Assembly: GCA_028753945.1 (NCBI GenBank)
Contig: JAPNXP010000008.1
Coordinates: 2,232,001 to 2,296,000, forward strand
Reading direction: 5' to 3'
DNA length: 64,000 nt
DNA from: Hexactinellida sp. DTS-2022
Lineage: Eukaryota > Porifera > Hexactinellida
The notes under the pieces are model-generated. The model was not told the DNA's origin and did not search any database. It saw only the letters and a program-made list of their open reading frames with translations. Made by a program: the position numbers and the translations under genes. Shown here piece by piece: positions 22,416-33,715 of the stretch. How positions within the stretch are numbered: the first letter of the stretch is position 1; each line of letters opens with the position of its first letter.

Positions 22416-22760
22416 TGGTTCGGTCATGGCCGGACTACTTGCCATTTACAGTGACATTATTATAAAGGATAGTCCATCTTTGTCCGGACCACTTCTGTAT
22501 TTTGTTCATACTTTATAAAATTACCTACCTATCTTGTTTCAGTTGAACATTCTAAACAACTGAAGTTTTATTCCTGTATTACAATATAGTTCTCGTTTGC
22601 GTAATAAAGGCTGCTGAATTAAACTACTCTCAAATGTCTTTATCTTGTAATATAATTATAAATATCATAAAATTGTGATTTTAAGTAATGTTTATCCAAT
22701 AATTATCCATGAAATGGCATCTGTGTCTATGTCACGTGCTACTTGTGGGACAAGTGGCAC

Positions 22761-22945
22761 CAGGGTTTCATCTAGGCGTATGCGACGCGCCTCCAGGCGC
22801 GTATTTTCAAAAGGAAACTTTTCTAGGCGCGTGAAAATCGAGAGATGCTCCCATAGACGTAATACAAATTGAGCATTTTAGGCGCGTGTGAGCGAGCTCA
22901 AACTTAATCTAGGCCCGCGGGAAATTTTGCCTGGATGAAAGCCTG
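22761..22945. mobile_element. hAT MITE in Ginger copy b
   Basis: A 185-bp element with ends CAGGGTTTCATC and GATGAAAGCCTG, flanked by perfect 8-bp duplications AGTGGCAC (22753-22760, 22946-22953). Copy a has the empty site (13940-13975 region, one copy of the octamer). The GGCGCG-rich interior is non-coding. The ends resemble 7785-8021. Confidence 0.9.
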
Positions 22946-23084
22946 AGTGGCACATAAGGAAATGTGACTGTATGTCTGTATCTCAGTGGAAAATAATAGT
23001 CGAAGCGCACAACAAGATTCTGAAACAGTTAGTATTTATAATATAATTTTAAGAACAATTCACGAATTATCCATATTGAAAACT

Positions 23085-23888
23085 GATTAAAATGGAGAGC
23101 CAGATAGGGGATCATTGGTCCAAACTGCTGAAACAGGCTGTGCTTGCAATGAACTGCTGCAAGAAAAGATACCTCGGACAAACTCCATTCAAGGTTATGT
23201 GGGGAAAGAGTCCCGGCATCAAGATCTCTTGTCCACCATTAACGACCTGCATACTAACGATGAGGAAGACTTTGATTTGGAAGAATCGATTTTGTCTGAA
23301 CTCACAGATCCACTAGATGATATCGAAGGAATAAACGACATTTTTTGCCCATCTCCTGATAATTCCCTGAAGCAGTAGCAACATCGATGAATCTCGAACT
23401 TTACACAGCAATCAGCTATGGACTGCATCAATTTTGAACAACTCAAACAGAAGATGCAATATGATATGAAAGTTAATTAATTAATTAACACTAATCGGTT
23501 AGTTGAATTGATGACGATATTTAATTCATACATAACACACAGTATATCTTGTTACTAAAGTTCTATTCATTCTTTCGATTATAATTATTTTATAATTATT
23601 CTCTCTGTAATTAGCGCCCCTCTAAAGAAGGATGATACGATCCTCTATACCAACATGCCCAAAACAAAGAAGCAAACGAAACATCTCGGGCCTTACACGG
23701 TGTCGAAAGCAACAGAAAGCCATGTTACAATTTCTAAAACAGACTTAGGAACGAAGAAGGACAAAAAGATTCCAATCCATATCACAAGACCTTACTTCGA
23801 AATATCCTCTAGTCCCAAGAATACTAAGAAGAAAGTAAGCCTCGATACTAGCATAGGATCAGCACCTCGAGAGGTAAATTCATTGTGA
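23085..23888 (+). pseudogene. Ginger-type integrase, core end and C-terminal GPY-type module (copy b)
   Basis: SKLLKQAVLAMN and LGQTPFKVMWGK are typical of the end of an integrase core (the region holding the last acidic residue in Gypsy/Ginger-type integrases). They are followed by an acidic linker. The module at 23655-23820 contains KHLGPYTVSKATESHVTI and IPIHITRPYFE, the form of a GPY/F domain known from Gypsy and Ginger1 integrases. With TIR rather than LTR ends, Ginger is the better fit; kinship to LTR elements is expected. Treated here as a fossil. Confidence 0.6.
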
Positions 23889-23980
23889 TTGAGATGTTAT
23901 TTAAATGATAAAATAATGTTAATAGTAAATATTCCTTTTTTAGATGTATCAGAATCATTTCGGATTTTCCACGGAATCTA

Positions 23981-24541
23981 CACTAACCGGCCAAAAGTAT
24001 TTGAACAGCAATAATTGGTATTCCGACATTTTAGGTTATACCAGCATAATAACATTAGTTGATGTTACAAGTGGCTATTTACATGAAACGATGTGTAAAG
24101 AATAATAAAACAGCAAAGTTTTCGAATTTACATTTTTATGGAGGAGTTAAACTCATTAAATATATAACTAGATAATTAAATAATTAATTTGTAATCATTA
24201 AGATGCAATGTTAATATATTAATTCTGATAGCAGATTTGAATTCCACATGGTTAAATTACTCTAAGTGCTTAATTTCAAATCAATCCGAATATTTTCTGC
24301 TGTAATACAGCCACATTTCCAATGTGCCACTTATGCCACAAGTGGCACGTGGCAGAAACACTCATGCTACTTCGTGAATTTTTCAAAATTGAATAGAAAT
24401 CACAATATTTTGTAATTTATATATATAATAATATATTTATAGTCATTTCAGAGTAGTTTAGATAGCCGTTAATAATTTTTCGGACGAGTAATGTGTCTGC
24501 ATTAAAATTCCTATTGTTCAAATACTTTTGGCTGGTTAGTG
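23981..24541 (-). mobile_element. Tc1-type MITE, copy 2 (complete)
   Basis: A 561-bp copy of the 65-629 element in opposite orientation, flanked by TA (23979-23980, 24542-24543). Copy c of the Ginger element has the matching empty site at about 35750-35775 (one base differs at the TA), which proves insertion after the Ginger copies formed. Confidence 0.88.
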
Positions 24542-24960
24542 TATATTTCAACACCTTAATAACTTAAAGTAAACTTCCGTTTGCACATCTACAGTCTAAT
24601 TCACACTCATTGTTATTCTCGCTTTACACCTTCAATTTACGTCAATCCAGAATATTTGTAACATTCCGTAATATTTTTCTTACAATGTTGTCATTTGTAG
24701 GAAATCCTAAAGCAGAATATACGTTTGCAGACCTTCATGACTCCTCTACATGAAGAGCTGCACCACTTGTTATACAAAGAGCACAACTACACTCCCAACA
24801 CGATGTTATACGAGTATTTGGATAGTGGAGAAGAAGAGGAAGTTGTAAGTTAACAATGATTCATACAATAACTACAAATTATCATTTTAACCATTTATTG
24901 TAGAAGAGAGATATTATGGAGATTATACTCGGATGGACAACAATTATCTACCCCAGCTAT

Positions 24961-25537
24961 CAGGGTAGGGTTCAAGTACAATTTACTTAAGTACTTCTGT
25001 AATTAAGTACATTTTTTTAGTACTTGTACTTGTACTTAAGTACTTTCACCATTTTCCCGTTGTACTTATACTTGTACTTAATTACTTTCCTCATTTTCTA
25101 AAGAACTTGCACTTGTACTTGAGTGCTTGTTACTCGTGACTTTTTTATCATTCAATATATTTCTAACACACATCATTGATGTTCCTCAAATCCCATCTCA
25201 TATAAAGTAGTGTTACTTAATACTTAGTATATTAGGAATTGTGTTCGTGTCAAGGACTACTGCTACTTTAAATTAAATAAATTTGGATGATACTATATAA
25301 ACTATGTATTTAGCAACTTCTACTATTATTACGAGAAATTTATCATAAGAGCTTGGGAAGTACTTGTACTTGTACTCAAGTATTTTCGTAAATTTTTCAT
25401 TGTACTTGTACTAAGTACTTTAAGTTCACCTGTACTTGTACTAAGTACTTTAAGTTCACCTGTACTTGTACCTGAATATCTGAAAAGTAGTAGTACTTGT
25501 ACTTAAGTACTTTCAAATGTACTTGAACCCAACCCTG
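24961..25537. mobile_element. hAT MITE rich in GTACTTGTACTT repeats
   Basis: A 577-bp element. The ends CAGGGTAGGGTTCAAGTACA and inverted TGTACTTGAACCCAACCCTG are flanked by perfect 8-bp duplications CCAGCTAT (24953-24960, 25538-25545). Copy a has the single octamer (12755-12765 region). The interior is packed with ACTTGTACTTAAGTACTTT-type repeats near both ends. It is non-coding. Confidence 0.9.
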
Positions 25538-26007
25538 CCAGCTATACAGATACCCAACGTGCTAGATCACACACAATTTACTGTATTTCGTGGTAAGTTA
25601 AAATAATCTAACAATACACTCATACAACTCAATTCAATTAAAATTCTATGTTTGTTTTGTATATCAAAGCAGGTTATGACATCAAAATCATTCTTATATT
25701 AATTAAATTATAAACAAATTAATATTTAGGGAATGCAGTATCTAAACACATTGCGATGAGCATTCTGCTACGTCGTTACACACATACGAACGAAGGCTAA
25801 TTAAATTAAAATTGGGGCCGATTGAATGGATATAGATATGCGGTTTCCACTGTATGGATGTAGAGATAGGGCGGCTGTGTGAGGAAAGGAGGAGGCCCCA
25901 AAAGTAATTGGCTAATACAATCAAAACTGATTGAAAAAATAGTTACCTTTTATTTATCTTATAAATATATGTATATCTCTTTCTAGAAATTCTCCTCGTC
26001 TAAGTAT

Positions 26008-26835
26008 TAGAGGTGCACCGGATCCTGGATCCGGTTCCGGATCCGGCCGGATTTCCCCATTTGCGGAGGATCCGAGATATGGTTACCGGATCCACCGGAT
26101 CCGAATCTGTACGCGTAGAAACTATTTAATTGATTCCATCAATCAATAAGTATACTCTAATTAATTACAAAAACTATTCAATAGTGACATACATACTCTA
26201 CGCCATTTCAAATTTATTTTAATTTATGAAGTAATAGGAGACATAAACTATTTAAATGACTTTTATTGACAGATTGAGGAAAATATGGATAAGAAACTTT
26301 GAACTCACGTTTGATTTGCTTTGCTTAAAAAATGTATTATTTTTAATAGAAATTACTTAGTGGAAGTTGGTTAGTTACTACTCGGCTTAATATGTACTCT
26401 CGGATAATACGCACTATTCTCTAATATCGATTTCCCCCCCCCTATCAGATGCATTATAAATAATTCGGTTAATAACTAATTAGATAAGAAGTTCCTCGGA
26501 AAGACCTACCGATTTTTATTCTCTAGTAAAATATATCTATTATATTTCAGTTGGACGTACTTAAAAACTGTCAGCTGGACTCAGTTAGTATTTTGATTAT
26601 GTGACAACTATAATACGTGACAACTATAATACTTTAATATTATCGTAAGATATGTTAGAGTCTTGTATTCCCTACATCGTGTTTATATCATCTAACTAGC
26701 CCGTATTAGACTGATGGAATATGCAAAAACGGATCCGGATCCGGTAAAATCCGGAACCGGCCGGATCTGTAAATCCAGGATCCGGCAAGATCCGGATCCG
26801 GCCGGAATAAAAAAAGTGGATCCGGTGCATCTCTA
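26008..26835. mobile_element. hAT element with GGATCCGG subterminal repeats, copy 2
   Basis: It is an inverted copy of 6286-7169 with ends TAGAGGTGCACCGG and CCGGTGCATCTCTA and the same interior (CTCGGCTTAATATGTACTCT, CCCCCCCCTATCAGATGC). No matching 8-bp duplication is visible at the two ends, so its flanks have probably been rearranged. Confidence 0.8.
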
Positions 26836-26929
26836 ATTTCGGTTTATATCGAATAATGTCAGGAGCCAACTAACACATTTATTATTGCCAAGTCCTCGAG
26901 ATTGAGCTACGGCTCAAGGTCTCTACTAT

Positions 26930-27801
26930 ATTAAATTTATTTTCCAATCTACACTCAAATGAATTAACTTTGGCCAATTTTATAAGCTCATTTTCTGCGA
27001 CAACTGGTGACACTCAACCTGATACCAATACTCCATATGATATCAATATTTACTCGTCTGTAATTCTTAAATTGTCTGATATTTTCCTGGATACTGAATC
27101 TCTAGTCTTTAGCCTTTATTGGAGGTTAGACTGTTCAGCTATTATGGAAGCATCTTAGTCCTTGCACTAATTGTATGATGTATTTGACAAAGGATAAATA
27201 TCTTCATTTCGACGAACCTCTGGATTCAAAATACAAAATTTTAGATTTTATTGATCGAGGAAATCTGAAGTGGCCATCTGATGTTTTTCTAGAAGCTGTA
27301 GTATTAGTTTGGAAAATATTTAGAGTAATTGAGTTGGATAATGATCTGCTTCTTCAATTCGCTGCTGGATCATCAAGAAAAATTCTTGTGAACCTCTCAA
27401 TAAAATCGCTAGAAGATGTTCAATGCGAACATTGGAGAAACAAATGCCCAAGTTGCAACCTCTTTGGATGGGATTATCTTAAACGAATTTTAACCATCAC
27501 GTCTAACTGCTTAATTGCCAATAAAGTTAAAATTTCAATTCTACCGTCGTATCACTATCAAGAGAAAGGCAAACTACTTGAAAGCTCAAGAAACTAACTC
27601 GTCCCAGAACAACTGACAGTAAAGTTAAGAGCGCAAATAAGTCTAGAACCTCTTGATTATAGAATTATTATTCAAACTTAGTAACTATTGTTAATGTGTC
27701 TTTATTATTGTAATTACTACAATATTGAATTCAATTACGAGTTACGACTTCTTAAATATCCATGGTTTTTTACTGTTGGGCCATATATAGAGTAGGCTAT
27801 G
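26930..27801 (+). pseudogene. P-like transposase C-terminal relic with right terminal repeat
   Basis: A 140-codon open stretch (27175-27597) matches the P2 C-terminus in order: KYKILDFIDRGNLKWPSD, VVLVWKIFRVIE, AAGSSRKILVNLS, CPSCNLFGWDYL, TSNCLIANKVK. The frame before it (26970-27158) is the preceding, weaker part. A P-type right end, ACTGTTGGGCCATATATAGA to CTATG, closes it at 27801. No left terminal repeat or 5' coding part was found. It is a 5'-truncated copy, probably more recent than the relic at 1605-2499 because the open frame is longer. Confidence 0.8.
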
Positions 27802-29453
27802 TACAAACATATAATTACAGATATCTGATAGGTAAGAATTAGCTAAACTACAAAACAGGGACGGGCAATCCTACTGTGAAGAGTGCCAAAATAATAATAT
27901 AGACTACGGGGAACGCCTTAGGTAAATCAATGTGATTTACTGAGTCCCTAAATATGAATTCCCATTCCCCATTCGCCAATAATAAATTTCATATGGATAA
28001 AGTTAACTAATCTAGAGATTTTAACAATATTACCATATATGGAAAGGTGTGAATATCGCATAACTTACATTCCACTAACATTTTCGATAAACTAATATGA
28101 CCGTTGGACTCCCAAAATATGATTTCCTATACGACAATGATACATTTCCTGTGTCTAGCATTAGCGGATTACGCGATATCAATAAGTAACTATACTATTT
28201 TAGGTCTATGCTAATTTTACCGTAAAACGAAGTTTACAGTCCCTATATTAAAGAAGTCCCTGCACAGTGGGCAGAAAGGGCAGATTAGGGGAAATAGACA
28301 TTTTGGTAGTAGTTAGCCACAAATGAAGTATTATTGACCTATAGGTTATTGGTTGCTGCAAACCGAATCGCATAATCAAAAATGATGTATGCAATCTCAA
28401 AACAGTAGTTTTGGACGATCAAATGTATTGTTTTAATTACTAGTTATATTTTTGGTTTAGTAACAATCCTTTATTATTCACCCATGAATGTTTATATTAA
28501 ATCTTAACTTGGGAAAAATATTTCAAAAAGCATATCATATTCCAGGATAATATGATATTGCATTCAATTTAAAGAAGGTAGATGGATGCTGAGTGAAACT
28601 ATCACATGTGCAAATACCCTTAAGAACTGTAGCTCGTTCTTAGTAGCATAGTTGTCAATTGTGGAACATGTCTAGCTCCTGAATTTCATCCGAACCGAAT
28701 TAAATTATCTTACTGAAATTTTAAAAGCATGAATGAATTCAGAACTTGAAGTGCTGATTGATAGATTTTAGCATAAAATATCATAAAAACATTGTTCTTC
28801 ATTAGAAATAATAAAATATATGGAAACATTGGAACTTCTATTGAAATCTAAAATTCTAATTTTATTAAATTTTCTTAATTGAAAGGGGTTTTGGTAGGCA
28901 GAGACCATAGTTCAGCTGGGAAAGTTTTCCGTCACGTTCCGTCACTTAGCAACCAAGTGCATTTGATAGAGAATTTTCTCTAGTTAAATATAAACTGATT
29001 TAAATTTTGGGCCAAAATAGGCCAAAGAAGTCCGAAGACTAAATATGGGAAATAAATGTATTTAATATTTATCTAGAGTGGGATTGATAAAATGTATGCT
29101 CATCTAAAAGCATGAGGTAGCTAGTTTACTAAATGTTTCAGTATTAATCTACGATAAAAATTGATTCGAATAAGCTTATGATAGTGCATATCTGCTGCTT
29201 TTATATTGTTAGAAATACTATGAAACTTGATAGCATAATAGAAACTCCTACAATCGCTTGGAATTCGTATATGATGACTGCAACTAAAATTGACATATTT
29301 TCACTACCAATTGGAATGTGCTAAAGGTAATTACATTTCTTTGATCCTTAGGTATCTTAGAAATAGATAATATATCAATTTCACGAATAAGGTTGCATGA
29401 AAAATAACGCTATTTCCACTGGTTTGCCCACTGTGCCTTGGTGTAGGTAAACC
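27802..29453. other. Low-repeat stretch downstream of the nuclear receptor
   Basis: AT-rich, without terminal repeats or open frames I can support. It may contain the 3' flank of the nuclear receptor gene, which ends at 29698 on the minus strand. Confidence 0.5.
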
Positions 29454-29546
29454 CAGGGCCGGCGGAAGAGGGGCGGCCTGGGCCGCCCCACTTGTTCTGT
29501 CATAATACAAGGCCGCCCCACCTCTCACGAGCTTCCGCCGGCCCTG
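29454..29546. mobile_element. Mini hAT MITE with TIR CAGGGCCGGCGGAAG
   Basis: A 93-bp element with GC-rich ends CAGGGCCGGCGGAAG and CTTCCGCCGGCCCTG, flanked by perfect 8-bp duplications GGTAAACC (29446-29453, 29547-29554). Related ends occur at 52503-53213. It lies 150 bp downstream of the nuclear receptor stop. Confidence 0.92.
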
Positions 29547-29697
29547 GGTAAACCTAACTAAGTGTTTCTGATTTCGGTACAAAGAACAGTGATTAAAAAA
29601 AGATTATAAGGACAACGTTAAACTCTAATCATTATTATTGGAATAGTAATCATCAGAATAATACAGCATATTATGTAGAGTCTGAACAAAAATAACA

Positions 29698-31188
29698 TTA
29701 GCTGTCAACTTCTTCTACCTCTTGCAATAAACTTATCAATAAAAAAGCATCCATAGTAGCTTCACTTTCTTGTACATATTGTTCAAGCCTAAGTTGATCT
29801 GTAATTTCTGTAGCAACTTCAAAAAGTGGAGTAAGTAGTGATAGTATCTCTCCAAATCTACAAACACCATTTCCAGTGGCTAAGAATAGTTGCTCAAATC
29901 TTGCTCGCCTCATAATGCGAACAACCTGTTCATTTTCTATTCCAGTTGAATCTGCATTGTATAAAATTATCTCCTTCATGATCCGATATTCACATCTATT
30001 GAGATTTAAATATCTCAAAGGACGGACAAGTTTTTCAATTGTTAGTTTCGTCACACATGCAACAGCGCTGTTAGGATGATATGGCCTGATAATTTTATTG
30101 ATATGATTAAAATATAAAGCATTATCGTAATGAATCGAGGCTCTTGCAAAGCCCAGCATCACAAGTTCGACAACTGTATATCGTAGTAGTGATTTTTGAT
30201 CATTTTGAGATAATTTGCAAAATTCTAATGACTTTTTAGACCATTTAAATAAATCAAGAATTCGTGATTTCAAACTATCTAAAACCTCCTCTATGGAAGC
30301 CATTTCATAGTGACTACTTGAAAGCAAACCTGTATTGTTATGATTAATCCTAGCTGACAATTTGAACTTTTGGTCGAATGAACACCGAAATTCAGAGTCA
30401 AAGTGAAGGGAAGAAGCAGATTGATTTGTATCTAAAGATGGCGTTGTAGTAATACAGAAGTTTGTGGTATTCGAAGCGTCCTTTGATGAATGTAAAATTT
30501 CATCTGAAAATATGGTCTTTTGAAATGAAGGTCCAGTACACGAAATATCACTAGGCATTACTCCTGGATTACATATCATGGGGAAGAAATGATTGGAATT
30601 ACTCTCGTTAGAATTAAAATGTAAATTATTAAAATTATTTTCAATTAAATAATAATTGTTATTATCAGATGCTTCAAACGAACCATTGTTAGAAGGGGCT
30701 AATACACGATTTTTACTTAGAGAATTAATAAGAGAACTCGAAAAAAGTAGGTCTGTAGTCAAATGTTCCTTCTTGTTAGCTAAATTTGCTGATTTCTGAC
30801 AGAAATGCAAAGTATTATAATCAGAGACTGAATGTGGATAGATAGGATTATCTTCCAAATGGGATTCTGGTTTCACGAGATGTTTCGTCTTTCTGAAGCT
30901 CTTAAGCTTTACAGCATCCTTCTTCATACCAACTTGGATGCATTTTCTCAATCTACAAGCTTTACAAAAATGACGAGATAACTTGTGTGTAACAACACAT
31001 TTATGGTAAAATTTGCAAGAAAAAATCTTATTTAATTGAATAGATCTTCTGAAAAAACATTTACATGCTTCACAACAATAAACATTATAGTGCATCCGAA
31101 ATAAACTCCCAGGGAGAGTTTCATCTTCACAAACAGCACAGATATGAGACTTATCACTCGAGTTAAAAAGATTAAATTTATTTGCCAT
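29698..31188 (-). CDS. Nuclear receptor (C4 zinc-finger DNA-binding domain plus ligand-binding domain)
   Basis: 496 codons from MANKFNLFNSS, one open frame. DNA-binding domain, residues 17-91: finger 1 C17-C20-C39-C42, finger 2 C58-C64-C75-C78. The P-box region CEACKCFFRRSI is followed by CKACRLRKCIQVGM. Finger 1 has 18 residues between the second and third Cys (usually 13), and finger 2 has 10 instead of 9, so both are expanded. A long Ser/Asn-rich hinge covers about 92-295. The ligand-binding domain is about 296-496: LFKWSKKSLEFCKLSQNDQ (helix 3 to 4-5 signature), then helices 7-11, ending in an acidic tail (LLQEVEEVDS) where an activation helix might lie. It is a nuclear transcription factor; the ligand is unknown. 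Its general look is NR2/HNF4-like (inference). Absence of introns is unusual for the family and could mean a retrogene, but the frame is intact. Confidence 0.92.
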   Translation of the reverse strand: MANKFNLFNSSDKSHICAVCEDETLPGSLFRMHYNVYCCEACKCFFRRSIQLNKIFSCKFYHKCVVTHKLSRHFCKACRLRKCIQVGMKKDAVKLKSFRKTKHLVKPESHLEDNPIYPHSVSDYNTLHFCQKSANLANKKEHLTTDLLFSSSLINSLSKNRVLAPSNNGSFEASDNNNYYLIENNFNNLHFNSNESNSNHFFPMICNPGVMPSDISCTGPSFQKTIFSDEILHSSKDASNTTNFCITTTPSLDTNQSASSLHFDSEFRCSFDQKFKLSARINHNNTGLLSSSHYEMASIEEVLDSLKSRILDLFKWSKKSLEFCKLSQNDQKSLLRYTVVELVMLGFARASIHYDNALYFNHINKIIRPYHPNSAVACVTKLTIEKLVRPLRYLNLNRCEYRIMKEIILYNADSTGIENEQVVRIMRRARFEQLFLATGNGVCRFGEILSLLTPLFEVATEITDQLRLEQYVQESEATMDAFLLISLLQEVEEVDS

Positions 31189-31482
31189 GGAATAAAACTA
31201 ATTGTCTAATTAAAACAAATAAATAACCAGCTGTAAGTGGCAGTTCAACATCTGTACGCGAAATGGGCGAATATTAGATAACCCTTCCTATCACAAAAAA
31301 TTTACCCGCCTTAGAAGTCATTGAAAAGTTAATGAAAACCCATAGGCCTAAGTAACAATTTTCGTTAGAAGTAGGATATTCAAAATTTGTCCCATAGAAA
31401 CGTGGTCTATTAAAAATGTGGATCATTTAACTTTGAAGATGAACATTTTATAAATAAAATTTGAAGTAGGCCTTGGATGAAG

Positions 31483-31565
31483 CATGGCCTCCTTAATATA
31501 CGGCCGTTATATCACCGAGAAGGCCAAAAAAAAAGGTCAGTTTATAAATTTCATTCTAAGCGAAA
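31483..31565. mobile_element. P-type foldback MITE fragment
   Basis: It starts CATGGCCTCCTTAATATACG and continues ATCACCGAGAAGGCC, matching the left arm of 36231-37002 for about 80 bp, then stops. It is a truncated end. Confidence 0.65.
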
Positions 31566-31569
31566 CTAT

Positions 31570-31730
31570 GCTAGAGCACTGCGCGGGGCGGGTTAATAAA
31601 TTCGGATTGCGGAGCCCGCAACCCGCGGGTTCTTGCGGGTCAAAGGATCAAAATGTTTGCGGGGCGGGTCACGGGATCGTCTTGCGGGTCGGATGCGGGT
31701 CAGCGATGGTTTACGCAAGAGTTCTCGCTA
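31570..31730. mobile_element. GC-rich hAT-like end fragment
   Basis: TAGAGCACTGCGCGGGGCGG is followed by repeated GCGGGTC motifs, unlike the AT-rich surroundings. This is the look of a hAT-type subterminal region. No partner end was found, so the family is only inferred. Confidence 0.4.
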
Positions 31731-31904
31731 AGGATTATTTGGGTGCGCAGTGTCCACTAATTGTAACAATTTCCCCTCATGCTCAATATTTCCTAAACAA
31801 AATTAATGATTAATATAATCGTAGCATGGCAGAAGTCTTGCGATGGAACGAATTGTACGGTTAATTATTTCGTAATCCCGAATAAAAAACTCGTAATTCT
31901 GCTG

Positions 31905-32389
31905 TTTAAACTACTCTGAAATGACTATAAATATCTTGCTATAGTTATAAATTAAATAATATTTTGAATTCACTTGAATTTAGTTAATATCCATGAAGTG
32001 GCATAAGTGTATCTGCCACGTGCCACTTGTGGCACAAGTGGCACAAATGGGAATGTGGCTGTATTACAGTAGAAAATAAACGTAATCATTTGAAATTATG
32101 CTCCTAGAGTAATTCGACCATGTAGAATTCAAATCTGCAATCAGAACTTATATATTCTCATTCCATCTTGATAATCAGAAATTATATATTTAATCAGCTA
32201 ATTATATAGTTAATGAGTTTAACACCTCGATATAAATGTAAATTCAAAAAATTAGCTATTTTATTATACTTCACATATCGTTTTATGTAAATAGCAGTGT
32301 TGATGCATCTACCAATGCTATTCTGCTGATAGAAGCTTGAATGTATAAATACAAATTATTGCTGTTCAAATACTTTTGGCCTGCTAGTG
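31905..32389 (+). mobile_element. Tc1-type MITE, copy 3 (left end missing)
   Basis: It matches copy 1 from its CTACTCTGAAATAACTATA region to the right end (TTCAAATACTTTTGGCCTGC then TAGTG), followed by TA at 32390-32391. The first 100 bp or so are absent. Confidence 0.8.
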
Positions 32390-32394
32390 TAGTA

Positions 32395-33442
32395 CAGTAT
32401 GTTCTCTCTAATAGTCCACCATTGGGCAAATGGACCCAGGTGGACTATTAAAGTATTTAGCCTTAAGTACATCAAAGGCAACACATAAAAAATACTAACA
32501 TAGTAATAAGTATTAGTACAAGCAAATATGATTGAGGTTAAGAGTTTGCAATCTGGATAGTAATATCCGGATATTATCCGAATATTAAAGCGATCACTAT
32601 CATCGATATCCGGATAATGATTATTCGGATATCCGCCTGATATAATTAAGAAAGTTATTTGTGTAGATTTTTCTATGGAATCATGTTGTACTATCACCAA
32701 TAATATTTTGATAAGATTAAACTATTTTCAGTTATTGACGTGCTTCAATCGTCAGATAATATTTTTTTTTTAACACCTTATAGACTCACATATGCATAGA
32801 TACTTATGCCACTTCATGGATATTGTTTAAAATTGACTTAAAATAACAATGTTATGAAGTTTAGACTTTAGCATATATAATTAAAGTCATTTTAGAGTAG
32901 TTTAAACAGCCGTAAACAAACTATTAGAAGCATATTATGTCTGGAATAGAATTCCTGTTGTTCAAATACTTTTGTGCTGGTCAGTATATATTGAGACAAA
33001 TAACCAACTGTGCTAATATTACAACGTGCACTGCAAATAAACGAATTTCCAGATAGCTAGATAAATACTATCCGGCATCCGGATATTTACGAATGATGGA
33101 TAATTCCAAACCCTAAGTGAGGTTATATAGCAACTGTAAGTTGGTTCTACGGATATATCGTCTATCTACCAGTCAAACTTTAGTTATATGTCCCCGTGTG
33201 GACATATATAAATAATATCATGCTATTGAAACAAACTTGAAGATACAATATCTAATTAATAGAAACATGAAAGAAATGTAACCGATTACATAAGTGACTA
33301 GTAGAGAATTAGACATTAGAAAGTGGATTATTAGATCCATAAATTTGGAAGGAAACGAGTATGACTTAATATTCTGGTCATGATTGCACAACCAAATTCA
33401 AGTGAACAAATAGAGAAGTGGACAATTAGAGAGAACTGACTG
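32395..33442. mobile_element. pogo/Tigger-type element
   Basis: The ends CAGTATGTTCTCTCTAATAG and its inverted partner (GACAATTAGAGAGAACTGAC, TG) are flanked by TA (32393-32394, 33443-33444), typical of pogo/Tigger elements. It is 1048 bp without transposase. Within it are a partial Tc1-type MITE and scattered ATATCCGGATA motifs (32560-32640, 33065-33110) that may be another degraded insertion. Confidence 0.75.
32790..32985 (-). mobile_element. Tc1-type MITE, copy 4 (partial, nested)
   Basis: It matches the right portion of copy 2 (ATGCCACTTCATGGATATTG, then TAGTTTAAACAGCCGTAA, then GTTGTTCAAATACTTTTGTG) and ends near GGTCAGTATA. It lies inside the pogo-type element. Confidence 0.7.
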
Positions 33443-33584
33443 TATAGCATATCCATGAGAGTGAAATCAAAATGTAAATTCATTCAGAGATTTCGCCGCC
33501 GATTTACATTGACTAACTGCCAAAAAAGTATTTGAACAACATAAATATATACAATTAATTAAAACACAAGCCTGTATATATATA

Positions 33585-33715
33585 CAGTGTACTCCGCTTA
33601 ATTGGGACACCGGTTAATCGGGACAGCCGCTTAATTGGGACAACTCCCCAAAAACCGAATCCTTTCCATAGCTAATACTAAAAATTTAGGTTAATCGGGA
33701 CAAACTCCGCTTAAT
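33585..33715. mobile_element. pogo/Tigger-type fragment
   Basis: It starts CAGTGTACTCCGCTTAATTG after TA and contains repeated TTAATCGGGACA blocks. It breaks off where Ginger copy c begins. Related CCGCTTAATCGGG blocks recur at 43975-44113. Confidence 0.7.

Larger units (their letters stand above)
21812..25795 (+). mobile_element. Ginger-type element, copy b (3' truncated)
   Basis: It begins with the family terminal sequence at 21812, back-to-back with copy a. It contains a 5' exon region (21940-22160), an intron-like gap, integrase-core fragments (23092-23260), an acidic linker, a GPY-type C-terminal module (23655-23820) and later exons with GT/AG boundaries (near 24845 and 25590). It stops matching the family at about 25795, so the right end is lost. 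Three later MITEs interrupt it (22761-22945, 23981-24541, 24961-25537). It is broken, with several breaks, and old. Confidence 0.65.

Noticed and set aside
31484-31813. 109-codon frame as a gene
   Set aside because: It runs across a P-type MITE fragment and a GC-rich hAT-like fragment; the translation reflects GCGGGTC repeats.
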